A stretch of DNA of 64,000 bases from Photobacterium gaetbulicola Gung47 (GTDB lineage Bacteria; Pseudomonadota; Gammaproteobacteria; Enterobacterales; Vibrionaceae), in NCBI GenBank assembly GCA_000940995.1, contig CP005974.1, positions 2,604,001-2,668,000 of the forward strand, given 5' to 3'. Under the pieces are notes generated by a model, which was not told the DNA's origin, made no database searches, and was given only the letters and a program-made list of their open reading frames with translations. The translations under genes and the position numbers were made by a program. This document shows, piece by piece, positions 54,942-64,000 of the stretch. How positions within the stretch are numbered: position 1 is the stretch's first letter; every line of letters begins with the position of its first letter.

Positions 54942-56267
54942 TTAGGGCTTGTTGACATTAACGTCATCGAAAATGCTTTCTTCTGACTGTTCATGCTTGT
55001 TAACCATCGCAGCCTGACGCCGTTTTTTGATAATCATCTTATCAAAATGTTGCATCGTCGCGAGCTTTCTAACAATGACTTTATCCAAAACATCGCTCAC
55101 TAAATCCAGAGTTCTTAGCACCTTTTCAACATCAGCATGTATGTCGTTTTGTTTTGCTGAAAGAGAGTCTAACTCCTGTTCAATACTTCTGTTAGTCACC
55201 CTACCTGCCTGCATCTCTGATGTATCCGATTTATATGAACGCTCACCGTTGGCTAAATTCGAGTTGATCGAACCAGATATCCTATCTATCTCTTGGTCAG
55301 TGATCTTATCGGCTGCGCTTATCTGTTGATCACGCCGCTGTAAATCATGATGTGGATGTGACTGAGTTTGTCTCATTGTGGCTGATGAATCATTGAAATC
55401 CAGTTCATCATAATCAACAGATTGATTTTCAGGTTCTATGTCAATCTCTTGAGGTGATGAAAGCTCACTTCTCATATCCAAGAGCACTTCTTTTATAACA
55501 CCTTTATTTATGCATTGTATTTCACTCAAAAACGAAAACAACAGTACTCTTTCCATCAGCAAATTAATTTTTCTCGGTAAACCAGAAGTTTGCTGTTCAA
55601 TAATGGGGTAAATGTCAGGCTCTAGAACTGGCATCCCTTGCCAGCCTGCTGCAGTAAGCCGACATTCGATATACTCTTTAACCTCTTTGATATTGAGAGG
55701 TTTCAGCTGACAAGAAGCAATAATTCTCTGCCGAAACTGTTCCATTTCCGGTAGACGGATCATCGTCTCAAGTTCATTCTGACCAAACAGTAAAACCTGT
55801 ACCAATGGAACATTATCAACTTGAAAATTTGAAAGTATCCGCAGTTCTTCCAGGCGTTCTGGTGTTAGATGTTGAGCCTCATCAATAATGACAAGTGCGC
55901 GTTTATCTTGCTGATGCAAATGGTGAAAAAAACTTTCAAGGCGCTTCAGTATTTCAGGCTTGTGCATACCTTCTACAGGTAACTCATAACACAGCGCAAC
56001 CAAACTGATCAGATCATATGAAGCCAAAGAAGCCGTGCTTAACTGTGCAACCGCTATCGTGTTGTCCAGTGTGGTTAGTAAATTTCTAGCAATTAAACTC
56101 TTGCCTGAACCTGATGGACCGGTGACAACAACAAACCCATCGCCTCGCTCAAACCCATAATGCAAATACGACATCGCTTTTTTATGATGCGGGCTTGCAT
56201 AATAAAAACGCGGATCAGGAGTAAGCTTGAAAGGTTTATCATCAAGGCCAAAATAGGATTCGTACAT
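54942..56267 (-). CDS. XrtA-locus AAA ATPase
   Basis: A 441-residue ATPase of the ExeA/GspA-like type found in PEP-CTERM exopolysaccharide loci. The N-terminus MYESYFGLDDKPFKLTPDPRFYY is the family start. Walker A is VTGPSGSGKSLIARN near residue 44, Walker B is ALVIIDEAQHLTPERLEELR near 122, and sensor FGQNEL follows. The domain ends near residue 270. The last 170 residues are polar with coiled-coil character and are longer than in typical relatives. I chose the ATG at 56267, with GGAG upstream; it starts two bases after the stop of the preceding gene. Confidence 0.92.
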   Translation of the reverse strand: MYESYFGLDDKPFKLTPDPRFYYASPHHKKAMSYLHYGFERGDGFVVVTGPSGSGKSLIARNLLTTLDNTIAVAQLSTASLASYDLISLVALCYELPVEGMHKPEILKRLESFFHHLHQQDKRALVIIDEAQHLTPERLEELRILSNFQVDNVPLVQVLLFGQNELETMIRLPEMEQFRQRIIASCQLKPLNIKEVKEYIECRLTAAGWQGMPVLEPDIYPIIEQQTSGLPRKINLLMERVLLFSFLSEIQCINKGVIKEVLLDMRSELSSPQEIDIEPENQSVDYDELDFNDSSATMRQTQSHPHHDLQRRDQQISAADKITDQEIDRISGSINSNLANGERSYKSDTSEMQAGRVTNRSIEQELDSLSAKQNDIHADVEKVLRTLDLVSDVLDKVIVRKLATMQHFDKMIIKKRRQAAMVNKHEQSEESIFDDVNVNKP

Positions 56268-56269
56268 AA

Positions 56270-57733
56270 TTACCACTCCATCCTTACATCTATTGAAATA
56301 CGGTTCTCATCATAATCACGGCTATCAATATTTGATGAGCGACTGTTATATTCATATTTAACCGTACTAAACACATTACGATAAAATCTATAACTGCTTG
56401 ATAAAACTAAATCAAAATAATCATCGTCCTGATCTGACTCTCCTGGTCGGCGAAAATTATATTGGCTGTAAGAAAGTTCACCTGATACATCTAAGCGTCG
56501 AGAAAGTGCATAAGTTGCCAACAAAGAGGCACCTATGCCGGTTTCATCCCGAAGTGTGTCATCATTTTTAAGTGGCTCCTGATCATGATAGAATATTTTT
56601 AAACCATAATTTTCTCGTCTCCCTACGAGTTCCGTAAACCATTCCAGACGACGATTTAAGGTAAATACTTCTATGTCTTCATCTGTACTGTAAAACTCAC
56701 GCTGAAAGTTGTTCGTGTCTTCTATGTAGGTGATTGTATTTACCATTTTTCTTGACTTATGAATCAGAGTAAAATCGTACGCATCACCGAAATAGCGTTT
56801 GTCATACGAGAAATTAATCAGTAATCTAGGTGAAGGTTCTAGGTTAATAGCACCTCCCCAATAATCTGAAATATCACCTTTTTCAGCAAAGTTATAGCTT
56901 AGTTCAAAATATGAAGCTTGAGTGATAAAGTATCGAAGGCCTGGCCCCCAACTAAACGTCTCTTCAGTATCCAGGTAACTCACGCCTTCATAATTTTCAT
57001 AATTTAATCTAACCAAAGGCGACAACTTATAGGTTGTTTGAAGGCCTAGCGCACCTTTAAAATAACTTCTTGTTGTTTCTGTATCGTCCTCACGATTTTT
57101 CTTTCGGTCATATAATCCGTTAGAGTCCCAAAACAACACTTTGTGATTTAGCCCATTCGAAAAATCCAAGGTGGCTCCATAGCCTTTGTAATTACCAATA
57201 TCATCTTCGTTATCGGTAATGACCCCGTAACCACGAAGATTCAGAGCGACTTCATCTCTAGGGTTGCTAAGAAAGCTCAAACCAATTTCTGCATTTTTAC
57301 TTTCTATGGTATTTTTTGAGACTATATCAGCATTGGCATTGTTGTCGTTAGATTGTGCAATGTTATATATCGTAGCAATGGCATCAAATTTAAGACCCGT
57401 GTTCGAAAGTTTTTTATCCGTCAAGAATAGTAATCTTTGATAAGTATCGTTTTCATCTGAGTCATGGCTATATAATAATTGCTCGATATCATAATTAAGT
57501 ACGACTGATCCGTCCTTACCAATGAGCTTACTGTACAAGCCTGCTTCAACAGAAGTCACCAAACTTGACTCAGGATCTTCAGCCGACTGATACACGTTAT
57601 CCGTATATAATAAACCGGTTTCAACATAAGGATGAAACCAACTTTCTTCTGCAACAGAAACGTTAGCCCAGATAATTGAGCAAGCAGTTACATAATTAAG
57701 TACTTGATATCTTTTTTTCATAGCCATATCCAT
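56270..57733 (-). CDS. XrtA-locus outer-membrane beta-barrel protein
   Basis: A 487-residue exported protein with a signal peptide (ending near SVAEES) and many alternating strands rich in aromatic ends, such as SVVLNYDIEQLLY and YFELSYNF, ending in DVRMEW with a terminal aromatic residue, as in outer-membrane barrels. It fits the outer-membrane protein family linked to PEP-CTERM loci and may form the route for polysaccharide through the outer membrane, which is inference. ATGs at 57733, 57727 and 57721 are all possible; it overlaps the end of the kinase gene. Confidence 0.88.
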   Translation of the reverse strand: MDMAMKKRYQVLNYVTACSIIWANVSVAEESWFHPYVETGLLYTDNVYQSAEDPESSLVTSVEAGLYSKLIGKDGSVVLNYDIEQLLYSHDSDENDTYQRLLFLTDKKLSNTGLKFDAIATIYNIAQSNDNNANADIVSKNTIESKNAEIGLSFLSNPRDEVALNLRGYGVITDNEDDIGNYKGYGATLDFSNGLNHKVLFWDSNGLYDRKKNREDDTETTRSYFKGALGLQTTYKLSPLVRLNYENYEGVSYLDTEETFSWGPGLRYFITQASYFELSYNFAEKGDISDYWGGAINLEPSPRLLINFSYDKRYFGDAYDFTLIHKSRKMVNTITYIEDTNNFQREFYSTDEDIEVFTLNRRLEWFTELVGRRENYGLKIFYHDQEPLKNDDTLRDETGIGASLLATYALSRRLDVSGELSYSQYNFRRPGESDQDDDYFDLVLSSSYRFYRNVFSTVKYEYNSRSSNIDSRDYDENRISIDVRMEW

Positions 57734-58919
57734 ATCGACTATAAGTTCCGCTTATTGTCTTATTAACAATAAACCCAATTTTCAAATCTTCATTTAACTC
57801 AGAAATTCCTTGCTCTATGTCAGATAACTTTGTTATTGAGTGTTCAACAACAATCACTGCCTGGCCTATCCACTGTGAAATGGTTACCGTTTCAACCACA
57901 CCGAGCAATGATGGACAATCAAAAATTATCACCCTATCACTGTATCTATGAGATAACTCTTCGGCCAAATTGTGCATTTTCACACTAGACAACAGCTCAT
58001 TGCTTAGATGATGTTCTGAACCTGCCGGTAAGATTTTTAGATTTGGAATATTTGTATTATATATAACATCACCAATATCTTTAACATTACCGAGAAGGTA
58101 ATCTATCATGCCAATTTTATTCTCAACACCTAACTCCTTACACAAGCTGGGGTTATGGGTGTTGGCATCTACTAATAATATAGTGTGGTTTTTTTCCGAC
58201 GCAATGGACAACGCCATGTTAATAGCACAAAATGTCTTCCCTTCAGAAGGATTGACACTGGTCACCATCAGCAGGTTAGAGTTTGGTGATTTATCCTGAG
58301 ACAACTGCTGTATATTGTTCAAAATTTTCTGTTTAATTAAACGATATTCATAGGTAATAACAGGATTCGCTAAGTCATCTTCATGAGAAACCATACCTTT
58401 ATTTTTGAACAATTCTAAGTCAATAAACATCATACCGTCTGATACGTGCTTATCTCCACGTACATGATGCGGCGAGCTAGGGGTATTCCTTTTGTTACCA
58501 TGACTCGTTTTTAGCGATTCAGCTTGCTGAGGCTTTGATCGTTTCAATAGCGAAACACCACGATTGAAAACAGACGAAAGAGTCGTTTTACCTGTTTCAT
58601 TGGGGTGGTTTGCTACTTCATCAACCGCTGTTTCATGAACATTCGCTTGTTCTGTTGAACTAATTTTCTCCGGCTGCTCTAACGTTATATCTGGATTTTC
58701 TACCTTCAAAGGCTCTCGATGCTCTGGAACAATATGTGCTTGCTTTCTTTCAACCACTTTTGCCTTTTGAGCTAATCGATCTTGGTAACTAGCTAACTTA
58801 TCCGATAAAGAGCTTTCGTTATGCGACCTCGATTGCTGTCGGTTAACGGGCTTTTTGCCCACTTTTTTACCCGTTGTGTTTGTACCATCTTTCTCGAATG
58901 CGTTCTCGATAATACTCAT
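57696..58919 (-). CDS. XrtA-locus tyrosine autokinase
   Basis: A 407-residue BY-kinase domain protein without membrane segments. The N-terminal 160 residues are polar and probably disordered. The P-loop is VTSVNPSEGKTFCAINMA near residue 214, with Ser where the usual PGEGK has Gly. Walker A' is ILLVDANTHNP, Walker B is VIIFDCPSLL. The C-terminus has a tyrosine cluster, TYSRYGYGY, the likely autophosphorylation site. It should work with the chain-length protein next to it, which supplies the membrane activator. Its start overlaps that gene's stop by four bases (ATGA). Confidence 0.92.
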   Translation of the reverse strand: MSIIENAFEKDGTNTTGKKVGKKPVNRQQSRSHNESSLSDKLASYQDRLAQKAKVVERKQAHIVPEHREPLKVENPDITLEQPEKISSTEQANVHETAVDEVANHPNETGKTTLSSVFNRGVSLLKRSKPQQAESLKTSHGNKRNTPSSPHHVRGDKHVSDGMMFIDLELFKNKGMVSHEDDLANPVITYEYRLIKQKILNNIQQLSQDKSPNSNLLMVTSVNPSEGKTFCAINMALSIASEKNHTILLVDANTHNPSLCKELGVENKIGMIDYLLGNVKDIGDVIYNTNIPNLKILPAGSEHHLSNELLSSVKMHNLAEELSHRYSDRVIIFDCPSLLGVVETVTISQWIGQAVIVVEHSITKLSDIEQGISELNEDLKIGFIVNKTISGTYSRYGYGYEKKISST

Positions 58920-60460
58920 AATAGCTCCTTCAATTTCAGTAATAGGAACTGGATAACTGACAGACTATTAATGATGTAAAATACAATAAATAAAATTAGA
59001 ATTAATAGGCCGTGAAACACAACATTGGTAATCTGACTACGCATGTAATCGTTAGACCCAGATAACCCGATAGTCGTTACTTCTCCGTAAACTGGCATCT
59101 CAATTTGCCTCACTAACTGATTGGAGGAGTAAACAACTGGCCATACTTGGCTAATAGCAAACGCGAGCGATACACCGACACCAGCTGATAAAATCAGTAC
59201 CATTGACAATAACAATGGTCGATTCGGACCAGAAGGTAGTCGAGGTAGCAATGGCGGATCAATAATTTTGAACGAAATTTGATCTGACTTGGCATCTACA
59301 TCTTGTGATATCAGCGCAGATTCTCGTCTTTCTAGTAGCTGGTGATATTGCTCTTTCGTTACTTCATAATTTCGCATTAAACTGGTCAATTGTGCTTCTA
59401 TTTTCGGCAAATTCAAAAGCTTGCTGTTAACCTCCTGCAACTTATCAGCTAATATCGCCTCGCGGGCAGTCAATGAAGCCACCTTGTTTTCAATATGGCT
59501 AATGTTCATTTTCATTTCTTGCAGCATCGGCGTATCCGGTTGTGATACCCGACCACCACTGATCAAGGATGTACGCTGTTCCATAAGGGTATCGATTTGC
59601 CGCCGAGTTTCCTTGACATCAGGGTGTTTGTCTGTAAAACGAAACAGCAATTGATCCAACCTAGCTTGTAACGTTTCAAGTCGAATATCGAACTCGGTTT
59701 TTATCGATGATAGCTGGGTATAATTCAATCTTGCCTCATCTTTGAGCTGCCGCCTGGCCGACGCCAAAGCTGACAGTGCCTCCTTACGCTGTAAGCGCGT
59801 TTCTTCAATCTCATACTTAAGACTTTCTGACTTCAGTGAATAACTCTGCTCAGAGCCACTGACATAACCAGAGTTCAAGCGCTTAAACTCAGCAAGCTCG
59901 CTTTCCGACTTCAGCAGGCGTTCCTCGTAAACTGCAAGCTGCGAGGCCAAGAATTCATTGGCATTTTTAGTATCTTCTTTTTTGTGTCCGACGGCATTTT
60001 CAACAAATACATCAAGTGCAGCTTGAACTACATCCTTGACATATTTCGGATCAGTACCGAAGTAGCTAATAGTAAATAAATTTTCCTCACCTGCTGAACG
60101 AATAGTGATATTCGTTTTTAGATCGTCAAGCAAGTCGTCATATTCACTGGTCGTATCAACCTTGAGATCAGCCTCAGTATACCTGGCTATCGTTTCAAGG
60201 TTTCTACGACTCAGCAAAGTCTTTACCATCAGTTGTAGCTCTTTAGTTGGATCATTATTGATTGCAATACCTCTTAATAACGGTTTTAGAATTGTTCGTG
60301 TATCTGCGTATACGCGAGCTTCAGACGTATATTCGTTCGGTAATAATGTGATTGCGGTCCAGCCAACCAGGCACAGGATCCACATCGACATTATTACCAA
60401 ATAACGTTTAAACCAAATACCTTGAAGGTACTGCTGCAATAATTCGAGTTGCTCCTTCAT
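58916..60460 (-). CDS. XrtA-locus polysaccharide chain-length determinant (Wzz type)
   Basis: A 514-residue inner-membrane protein of the PCP family. A first membrane segment (about residues 18-39) is followed by LLPNEYTSEARVYADTRTILKPLL, a long periplasmic coiled-coil region (about 170-380) and a Pro-rich motif PPLLPRLPSGPNRPLLL before the second segment near 420. A third hydrophobic segment is at the C-terminus. With the adjacent autokinase it controls polymer length and export. It follows the export lipoprotein by 12 bases. Confidence 0.93.
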   Translation of the reverse strand: MKEQLELLQQYLQGIWFKRYLVIMSMWILCLVGWTAITLLPNEYTSEARVYADTRTILKPLLRGIAINNDPTKELQLMVKTLLSRRNLETIARYTEADLKVDTTSEYDDLLDDLKTNITIRSAGEENLFTISYFGTDPKYVKDVVQAALDVFVENAVGHKKEDTKNANEFLASQLAVYEERLLKSESELAEFKRLNSGYVSGSEQSYSLKSESLKYEIEETRLQRKEALSALASARRQLKDEARLNYTQLSSIKTEFDIRLETLQARLDQLLFRFTDKHPDVKETRRQIDTLMEQRTSLISGGRVSQPDTPMLQEMKMNISHIENKVASLTAREAILADKLQEVNSKLLNLPKIEAQLTSLMRNYEVTKEQYHQLLERRESALISQDVDAKSDQISFKIIDPPLLPRLPSGPNRPLLLSMVLILSAGVGVSLAFAISQVWPVVYSSNQLVRQIEMPVYGEVTTIGLSGSNDYMRSQITNVVFHGLLILILFIVFYIINSLSVIQFLLLKLKELL

Positions 60461-60472
60461 AAAACACCTATG

Positions 60473-61120
60473 TTAGAACCAAGACTCCGGAATAATAATG
60501 ATATCACCCGGCAAAATATCGACATTAGCTCGGATATCTCCGTCTCTGACTAAGTCACCAATTTTTAATAAATATTCTTTTTGTTGACTGTTTACTACTC
60601 GAATTAGCCTAGCATCATTACCGTCTGCATATTCCGTTAATCCACCGACTGCCACCATCACATCAAGCAAGGTCATATTCTCACGATAGCTGATTGCTTG
60701 TGGCTGTGATGCTTCACCAATAATTCGTACCTGTTCGCTGTATGGCCCAACAAAGTCGGCAACCATAACCGTCACTATAGGATCGCGTATGTACTCAGCC
60801 AAATGCGCTTCTATACTTCGTGCTAAATCAGTAGGCGTCCGACCAGATGCCTGAATATCTTCGACCAAAGATGTTGAAATCATTCCATCCGGACGTACTG
60901 TATAGCTACCTGTTATTTCAGAATTCCCCCAAACGAATACTGTCAGGTCATCTCCTGGACCAATTAAGTAGTTATAATCATTGATGTTTTTAGTCAAAGA
61001 TGCATGTGTTGTTGCTGCTGGCAATGATGATAGATTGCTCGATGAACATCCTATCAAGCTCCCTGATAATAAAGCTACACAAACAAGAAAACGCGATTTA
61101 ACCAATCCACATTTGTTCAT
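60473..61120 (-). CDS. XrtA-locus polysaccharide export lipoprotein (Wza type)
   Basis: A 215-residue lipoprotein. The lipobox is SLIGC near residue 25. The polysaccharide export domain is YLIGPGDDLTVFVWGNSEITG then VRPDGMISTSLVEDIQASG, followed by an SLBB-like region (VRIIGEASQPQAISYRENMTLLDVMVAVGGL). It is shorter than E. coli Wza and fits the PEP-CTERM associated subgroup. I chose the ATG at 61120, with AAGGGA eight bases upstream. It is the first gene of the minus-strand operon. Confidence 0.93.
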   Translation of the reverse strand: MNKCGLVKSRFLVCVALLSGSLIGCSSSNLSSLPAATTHASLTKNINDYNYLIGPGDDLTVFVWGNSEITGSYTVRPDGMISTSLVEDIQASGRTPTDLARSIEAHLAEYIRDPIVTVMVADFVGPYSEQVRIIGEASQPQAISYRENMTLLDVMVAVGGLTEYADGNDARLIRVVNSQQKEYLLKIGDLVRDGDIRANVDILPGDIIIIPESWF

Positions 61121-61287
61121 ACTCAGTATCCCTTCCGACCTTACCAATCGATGCATTACACGGCACCACATAACTTATACATACATAACTATATACCAAT
61201 TTTTTGTTCCGCAATTTTTTTCACCATGATTTTTTTAAGCTACAATCTTAAACAAATCTGACATATATTTTACACCCATAGCAGTGG

Positions 61288-62706
61288 ATGAGATCTGTAA
61301 TGATTATGAGAAAATCAAAATTTCACGATCTAAATATAAGTAATGCAACATTAATTTTTGCAGATTTAGTGGTATTAAGTCTCGTATTTTACTTTATCAA
61401 TATACATAACACATCTAGTTCGCCTAACAATCAAGACATCGTGAAATATCTGGTAATATCGACACAGTTTATATTTTTCACTATACCTACCCAGTTAACC
61501 ATACTTGCTGTAGGACTATATAATGAAAAAATAAGAGAAAGCTTCAACGGCATCGTAGTCAGACTATCTGTTGCTCTTTTTCTAGCGTATTTCTTCTCCT
61601 TTTCACTATCACTTATCTCTTCTTCAGAGTATTTGTTCAGTCAAACTAGAGAAACATTATATATAGCAGCATTGTCTGCCCTAATCGTGACGCGTTTTAT
61701 CGCAATAAGCTGTAAGTATGAGCAGATGGGTAAAAGACGAGTCTTACTACTTGGTCATGGCAACCGCGCCAAGTTAATCAATAGTACCATGCGCCGTGCA
61801 ACGGACCGTGTGAACTTCGAAATTGTTGGTTATATAAAATTTCCAGGAGATGAAGTCGTTGACGAAGGTAATATAAAGCAAATTGAACTATCCGTGCCTT
61901 TAGAAAAATACATCATAGAGCAAAATATAGATGAAGTCGTAATTGCTTTAGATGAACGTCGCAATAACCTCCCCAGCGATAGTCTTTTCTACTGCAAACT
62001 GCATGACATTCAAATTACCGATGTCATTGATTTTATTGAACGTGAAACTGGGCAAATTGCTGTCAATCACATCTATCCATCGTTTATTCTTTACAATGAC
62101 AAAAGCAGTGATAATTTGATCACTAGCTTCTTAAATTGGCTGTTCAATACCATTATCGGTTTGCTCATTTTGTCGGTCACTTGGCCGTTAATAATAATCA
62201 CTATAATTTGCATTAAATTGGAGGATGGCCTTACCGCTCCCGTTTTTTACACTCAGAAACGAGTTGGACTTAAAGGGAAAATATTCTCCATTTGCAAATT
62301 TCGCAGCATGGTCATTGATGCGGAAAAGAATGGTGAACAAATGTCTGGAAAGTCTGACAATAGAATTACCCGTGTTGGGCGGATAATTAGAAAATACCGT
62401 ATCGATGAACTGCCACAGTTATTTAATGTATTTAGCGGCAATATGTGCTTTGTTGGTCCACGACCAGAAAGGCCGCAATTCACTAAGCAGTTTGAAGATA
62501 CGATTCCTTACTATTCTCACCGCCATAATGTAAAGCCAGGACTTACCGGCTGGGCACAACTCAAGTACCCCTATGGTGATGGCCTCAATGATGCGAGAGA
62601 GAAGTTAAAATTTGATCTTTATTACATCAAACACCGCAGTTTAATGCTAGACATTCTCATTCTTATCAGGACTTCTGAGATTGTCATTTTTGGTAAGGGA
62701 CGTTGA
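61288..62706 (+). CDS. XrtA-locus polyprenyl-phosphate sugar transferase
   Basis: A 472-residue initiating glycosyl-phosphate transferase. Four to five membrane segments in the first 150 residues, a Rossmann-like region (RRVLLLGHGNRAKLIN), one more segment near 280 and a C-terminal bacterial sugar transferase domain are seen. That domain has PVFYTQKRVGLKGKIFSICKFRSMV, then RKYRIDELPQLFNVFSG and VGPRPERPQF. It loads the first sugar phosphate onto undecaprenyl phosphate. It diverges from the export operon; the 167-base gap should hold both promoters. Confidence 0.93.
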   Translation: MRSVMIMRKSKFHDLNISNATLIFADLVVLSLVFYFINIHNTSSSPNNQDIVKYLVISTQFIFFTIPTQLTILAVGLYNEKIRESFNGIVVRLSVALFLAYFFSFSLSLISSSEYLFSQTRETLYIAALSALIVTRFIAISCKYEQMGKRRVLLLGHGNRAKLINSTMRRATDRVNFEIVGYIKFPGDEVVDEGNIKQIELSVPLEKYIIEQNIDEVVIALDERRNNLPSDSLFYCKLHDIQITDVIDFIERETGQIAVNHIYPSFILYNDKSSDNLITSFLNWLFNTIIGLLILSVTWPLIIITIICIKLEDGLTAPVFYTQKRVGLKGKIFSICKFRSMVIDAEKNGEQMSGKSDNRITRVGRIIRKYRIDELPQLFNVFSGNMCFVGPRPERPQFTKQFEDTIPYYSHRHNVKPGLTGWAQLKYPYGDGLNDAREKLKFDLYYIKHRSLMLDILILIRTSEIVIFGKGR

Positions 62707-62708
62707 TT

Positions 62709-63635
62709 ATGGCAGATTTGTCTAACTCTCCACAAAAAGCTATTACAAATGCCATGACGATAGATGTCGAAGACTATTTCCATGTTGCCGCGCTTTCATC
62801 TGTGATTACACGCGATCAATGGGGTGGAAAATACCCCCTCCGCGTTGAGGCCAGCACACAACGTATATTACAGATCCTCGATAACCATAACGTAAAAGCC
62901 ACTTTTTTCGTCCTGGGCTGGGTGGCAGAGAACTGCCCACAGTTGATCAGGGCTATTGCTGCGGAAGGCCATGAAATTGCCAGCCATGGTTTTGCCCACC
63001 AGCCTGCCAATACACAGAGCCAGGATGCCTTTCATATAGACGTTGCACGGTCCAAAAACATTTTAGAGGCGCTGACCGGCAAGCCGGTTTATGGCTATCG
63101 AGCTCCTAGTTTTTCCATTGACCATTCCAACCCTTGGGCATTCGAAGTACTGCAACAGTTAGGCTTTGTCTATTCGAGCAGTACTTACCCCGTTAAACAT
63201 GATCACTATGGTGTACCTGACTGGCCGCGCTTCAAATATCAACGTCCCGAAGGTATCACGGAAATTCCGATCCCAACACTGACTAAGTTCGGCAAAAATA
63301 TTCCAATTGGCGGAGGCGGTTATTTCCGCTTTTACCCCTATACGTTAAGTCGCTACCTTATCCGTTCATTCCAGCAGCAGACTGGTCAACCTTATAGTTT
63401 CTACTTTCATCCCTGGGAAATCGATCCCGGCCAGCCCAAGGTTACCAATATTTCACAAAAGTCTCGGTTTCGGCACTATCTAAACCTCAACCGAATGGAA
63501 CAACGGCTCAATCGCTTATTGCAAGATTTTAAATGGAATTCGATGAACACTGTTTATCAACTACACGGGCATGAAAGCAATGCAGAATCTGACAGTACGG
63601 AAATTAACACCGAACGAACACCAATTATGGGATAA
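62709..63635 (+). CDS. XrtA-locus polysaccharide deacetylase
   Basis: A 308-residue NodB-type deacetylase. MTIDVEDYFHVAALSSVI is the family start, with the catalytic Asp pair. Metal-binding His are in EIASHGFAHQ near residue 94, and GYRAPSFSI and YFHPWE hold further active-site residues. No signal peptide is seen. It likely removes N-acetyl groups from sugars of the exopolysaccharide. It begins two bases after the sugar transferase stop (start ATG at 62709, not the TTG at 62703). Confidence 0.92.
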   Translation: MADLSNSPQKAITNAMTIDVEDYFHVAALSSVITRDQWGGKYPLRVEASTQRILQILDNHNVKATFFVLGWVAENCPQLIRAIAAEGHEIASHGFAHQPANTQSQDAFHIDVARSKNILEALTGKPVYGYRAPSFSIDHSNPWAFEVLQQLGFVYSSSTYPVKHDHYGVPDWPRFKYQRPEGITEIPIPTLTKFGKNIPIGGGGYFRFYPYTLSRYLIRSFQQQTGQPYSFYFHPWEIDPGQPKVTNISQKSRFRHYLNLNRMEQRLNRLLQDFKWNSMNTVYQLHGHESNAESDSTEINTERTPIMG

Positions 63636-64000
63636 ATATGTCGATCACCACCCAGAGGGTAGCTTCTTTCACCTTTCTGGTTGGCTTGATGTTATAAATT
63701 CTGTTTTTGGTCATAAACATCATTATCTTCTGGCTGAGCAAGACACCAAATTAGTTGGTGTTCTCCCTTTATTTGAGCAAAAAAGCTGGCTGTTTGGCCA
63801 TGCTTTAATATCAACGCCTTTCTGTGTATATGGTGGTGCCCTATCGGACAGCGCTTCAATACGAGAAAAACTTGAGGCAGCCGCTTATGAGTTAGGCTGC
63901 CATCTCAATGTTGACTATGTCGAGCTCAGAGATAAGAATCCTATAGAGACAAAAGGGCCTTGGGTAACTCATTGCCATCATTCATCTTTTGAATGTTCAA
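63580..64000 (+). CDS. FemAB-like PEP-CTERM-associated protein, partial
   Basis: The first 140 residues of a protein that runs off the window. The reading frame starts MQNLTVRKLTPNEHQLWDKY, and the next residues (HHPEGSFFHLSGWLDVI, then HHYLLAEQDTKLVGVLPLF) match the GNAT/FemAB-like proteins of PEP-CTERM loci. It overlaps the deacetylase by 56 bases. The start codon choice is uncertain since no strong ribosome site is seen. The exosortase is expected further right. Confidence 0.82.
   Translation, partial: MQNLTVRKLTPNEHQLWDKYVDHHPEGSFFHLSGWLDVINSVFGHKHHYLLAEQDTKLVGVLPLFEQKSWLFGHALISTPFCVYGGALSDSASIREKLEAAAYELGCHLNVDYVELRDKNPIETKGPWVTHCHHSSFECS

Noticed and set aside
61212..61227. Sigma-54-like motif (TGGTG, A-run, TTGC on the minus strand) before the export operon
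   Set aside because: The spacing between GG and GC is eleven, one more than required, and the match rests on an A-run.
61259..61274. TGACA-N6-TTACA before the sugar transferase as another copy of the activator site
   Set aside because: One half-site differs and the spacing is six, not seven; no -24/-12 element accompanies it.
1..64000. CRISPR arrays, rRNA, tRNA, prophage or transposase genes
   Set aside because: None seen on reading both strands; the group II intron is the only mobile element supported.

Overview
The window looks like chromosomal DNA of a marine gammaproteobacterium of the Vibrionaceae, closest in style to Photobacterium or its relatives. The grounds are the galETKM operon with GalR and CRP type sites, a GltS symporter, a family 18 chitinase with a chitin-binding tail, RlmI, YccA, TusE and acylphosphatase as neighbours, many chemotaxis and c-di-GMP proteins, and a short repeat of Vibrionaceae type. 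The genus is inferred from gene content, not proven.

Region 1 (1-16.5 kb) is mostly housekeeping and metabolism: a chemoreceptor, a patatin-like phospholipase, small hypothetical genes, the gal operon on the minus strand with its control region at 9.0-9.4 kb, a membrane GGDEF-EAL protein, gltS, a YdcH-family gene and an OFA-type MFS transporter. Region 2 (16.5-18.4 kb) is a group II intron lying antisense between the MFS gene and that gene's terminator. Region 3 (18.4-45.9 kb) holds a di-haem peroxidase-like protein, an aapJQMP-type amino-acid ABC operon, yccA, tusE, yccX, a second chemoreceptor, rlmI, a TSUP permease, a DUF2057 protein, chitinase, an L,D-transpeptidase, alanine dehydrogenase, a HAD phosphatase, a PAS-GGDEF-EAL protein and a 1096-residue secreted protein.

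Region 4 (46.2 kb to the end) is the most interesting part: an exopolysaccharide and protein-sorting locus of the XrtA/PEP-CTERM type. It has the two-component pair PrsK-PrsR, two tandem PEP-CTERM proteins, a glycosyltransferase, a VanZ-like protein, a minus-strand operon (export lipoprotein, chain-length protein, tyrosine autokinase, outer-membrane protein, AAA ATPase) and a divergent plus-strand operon (sugar transferase, polysaccharide deacetylase, FemAB-like protein cut by the window edge). The exosortase itself is not in the window and probably lies further right.

Both PEP-CTERM genes carry a sigma-54 type -24/-12 promoter at exactly the same distance from the start codon, and a shared 17-bp inverted repeat 52 bp further upstream, although the surrounding leaders have diverged. 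Yet the neighbouring PrsR, a regulator of the sigma-54 activator class, lacks the GAFTGA loop. This pairing is the main lead of the window.
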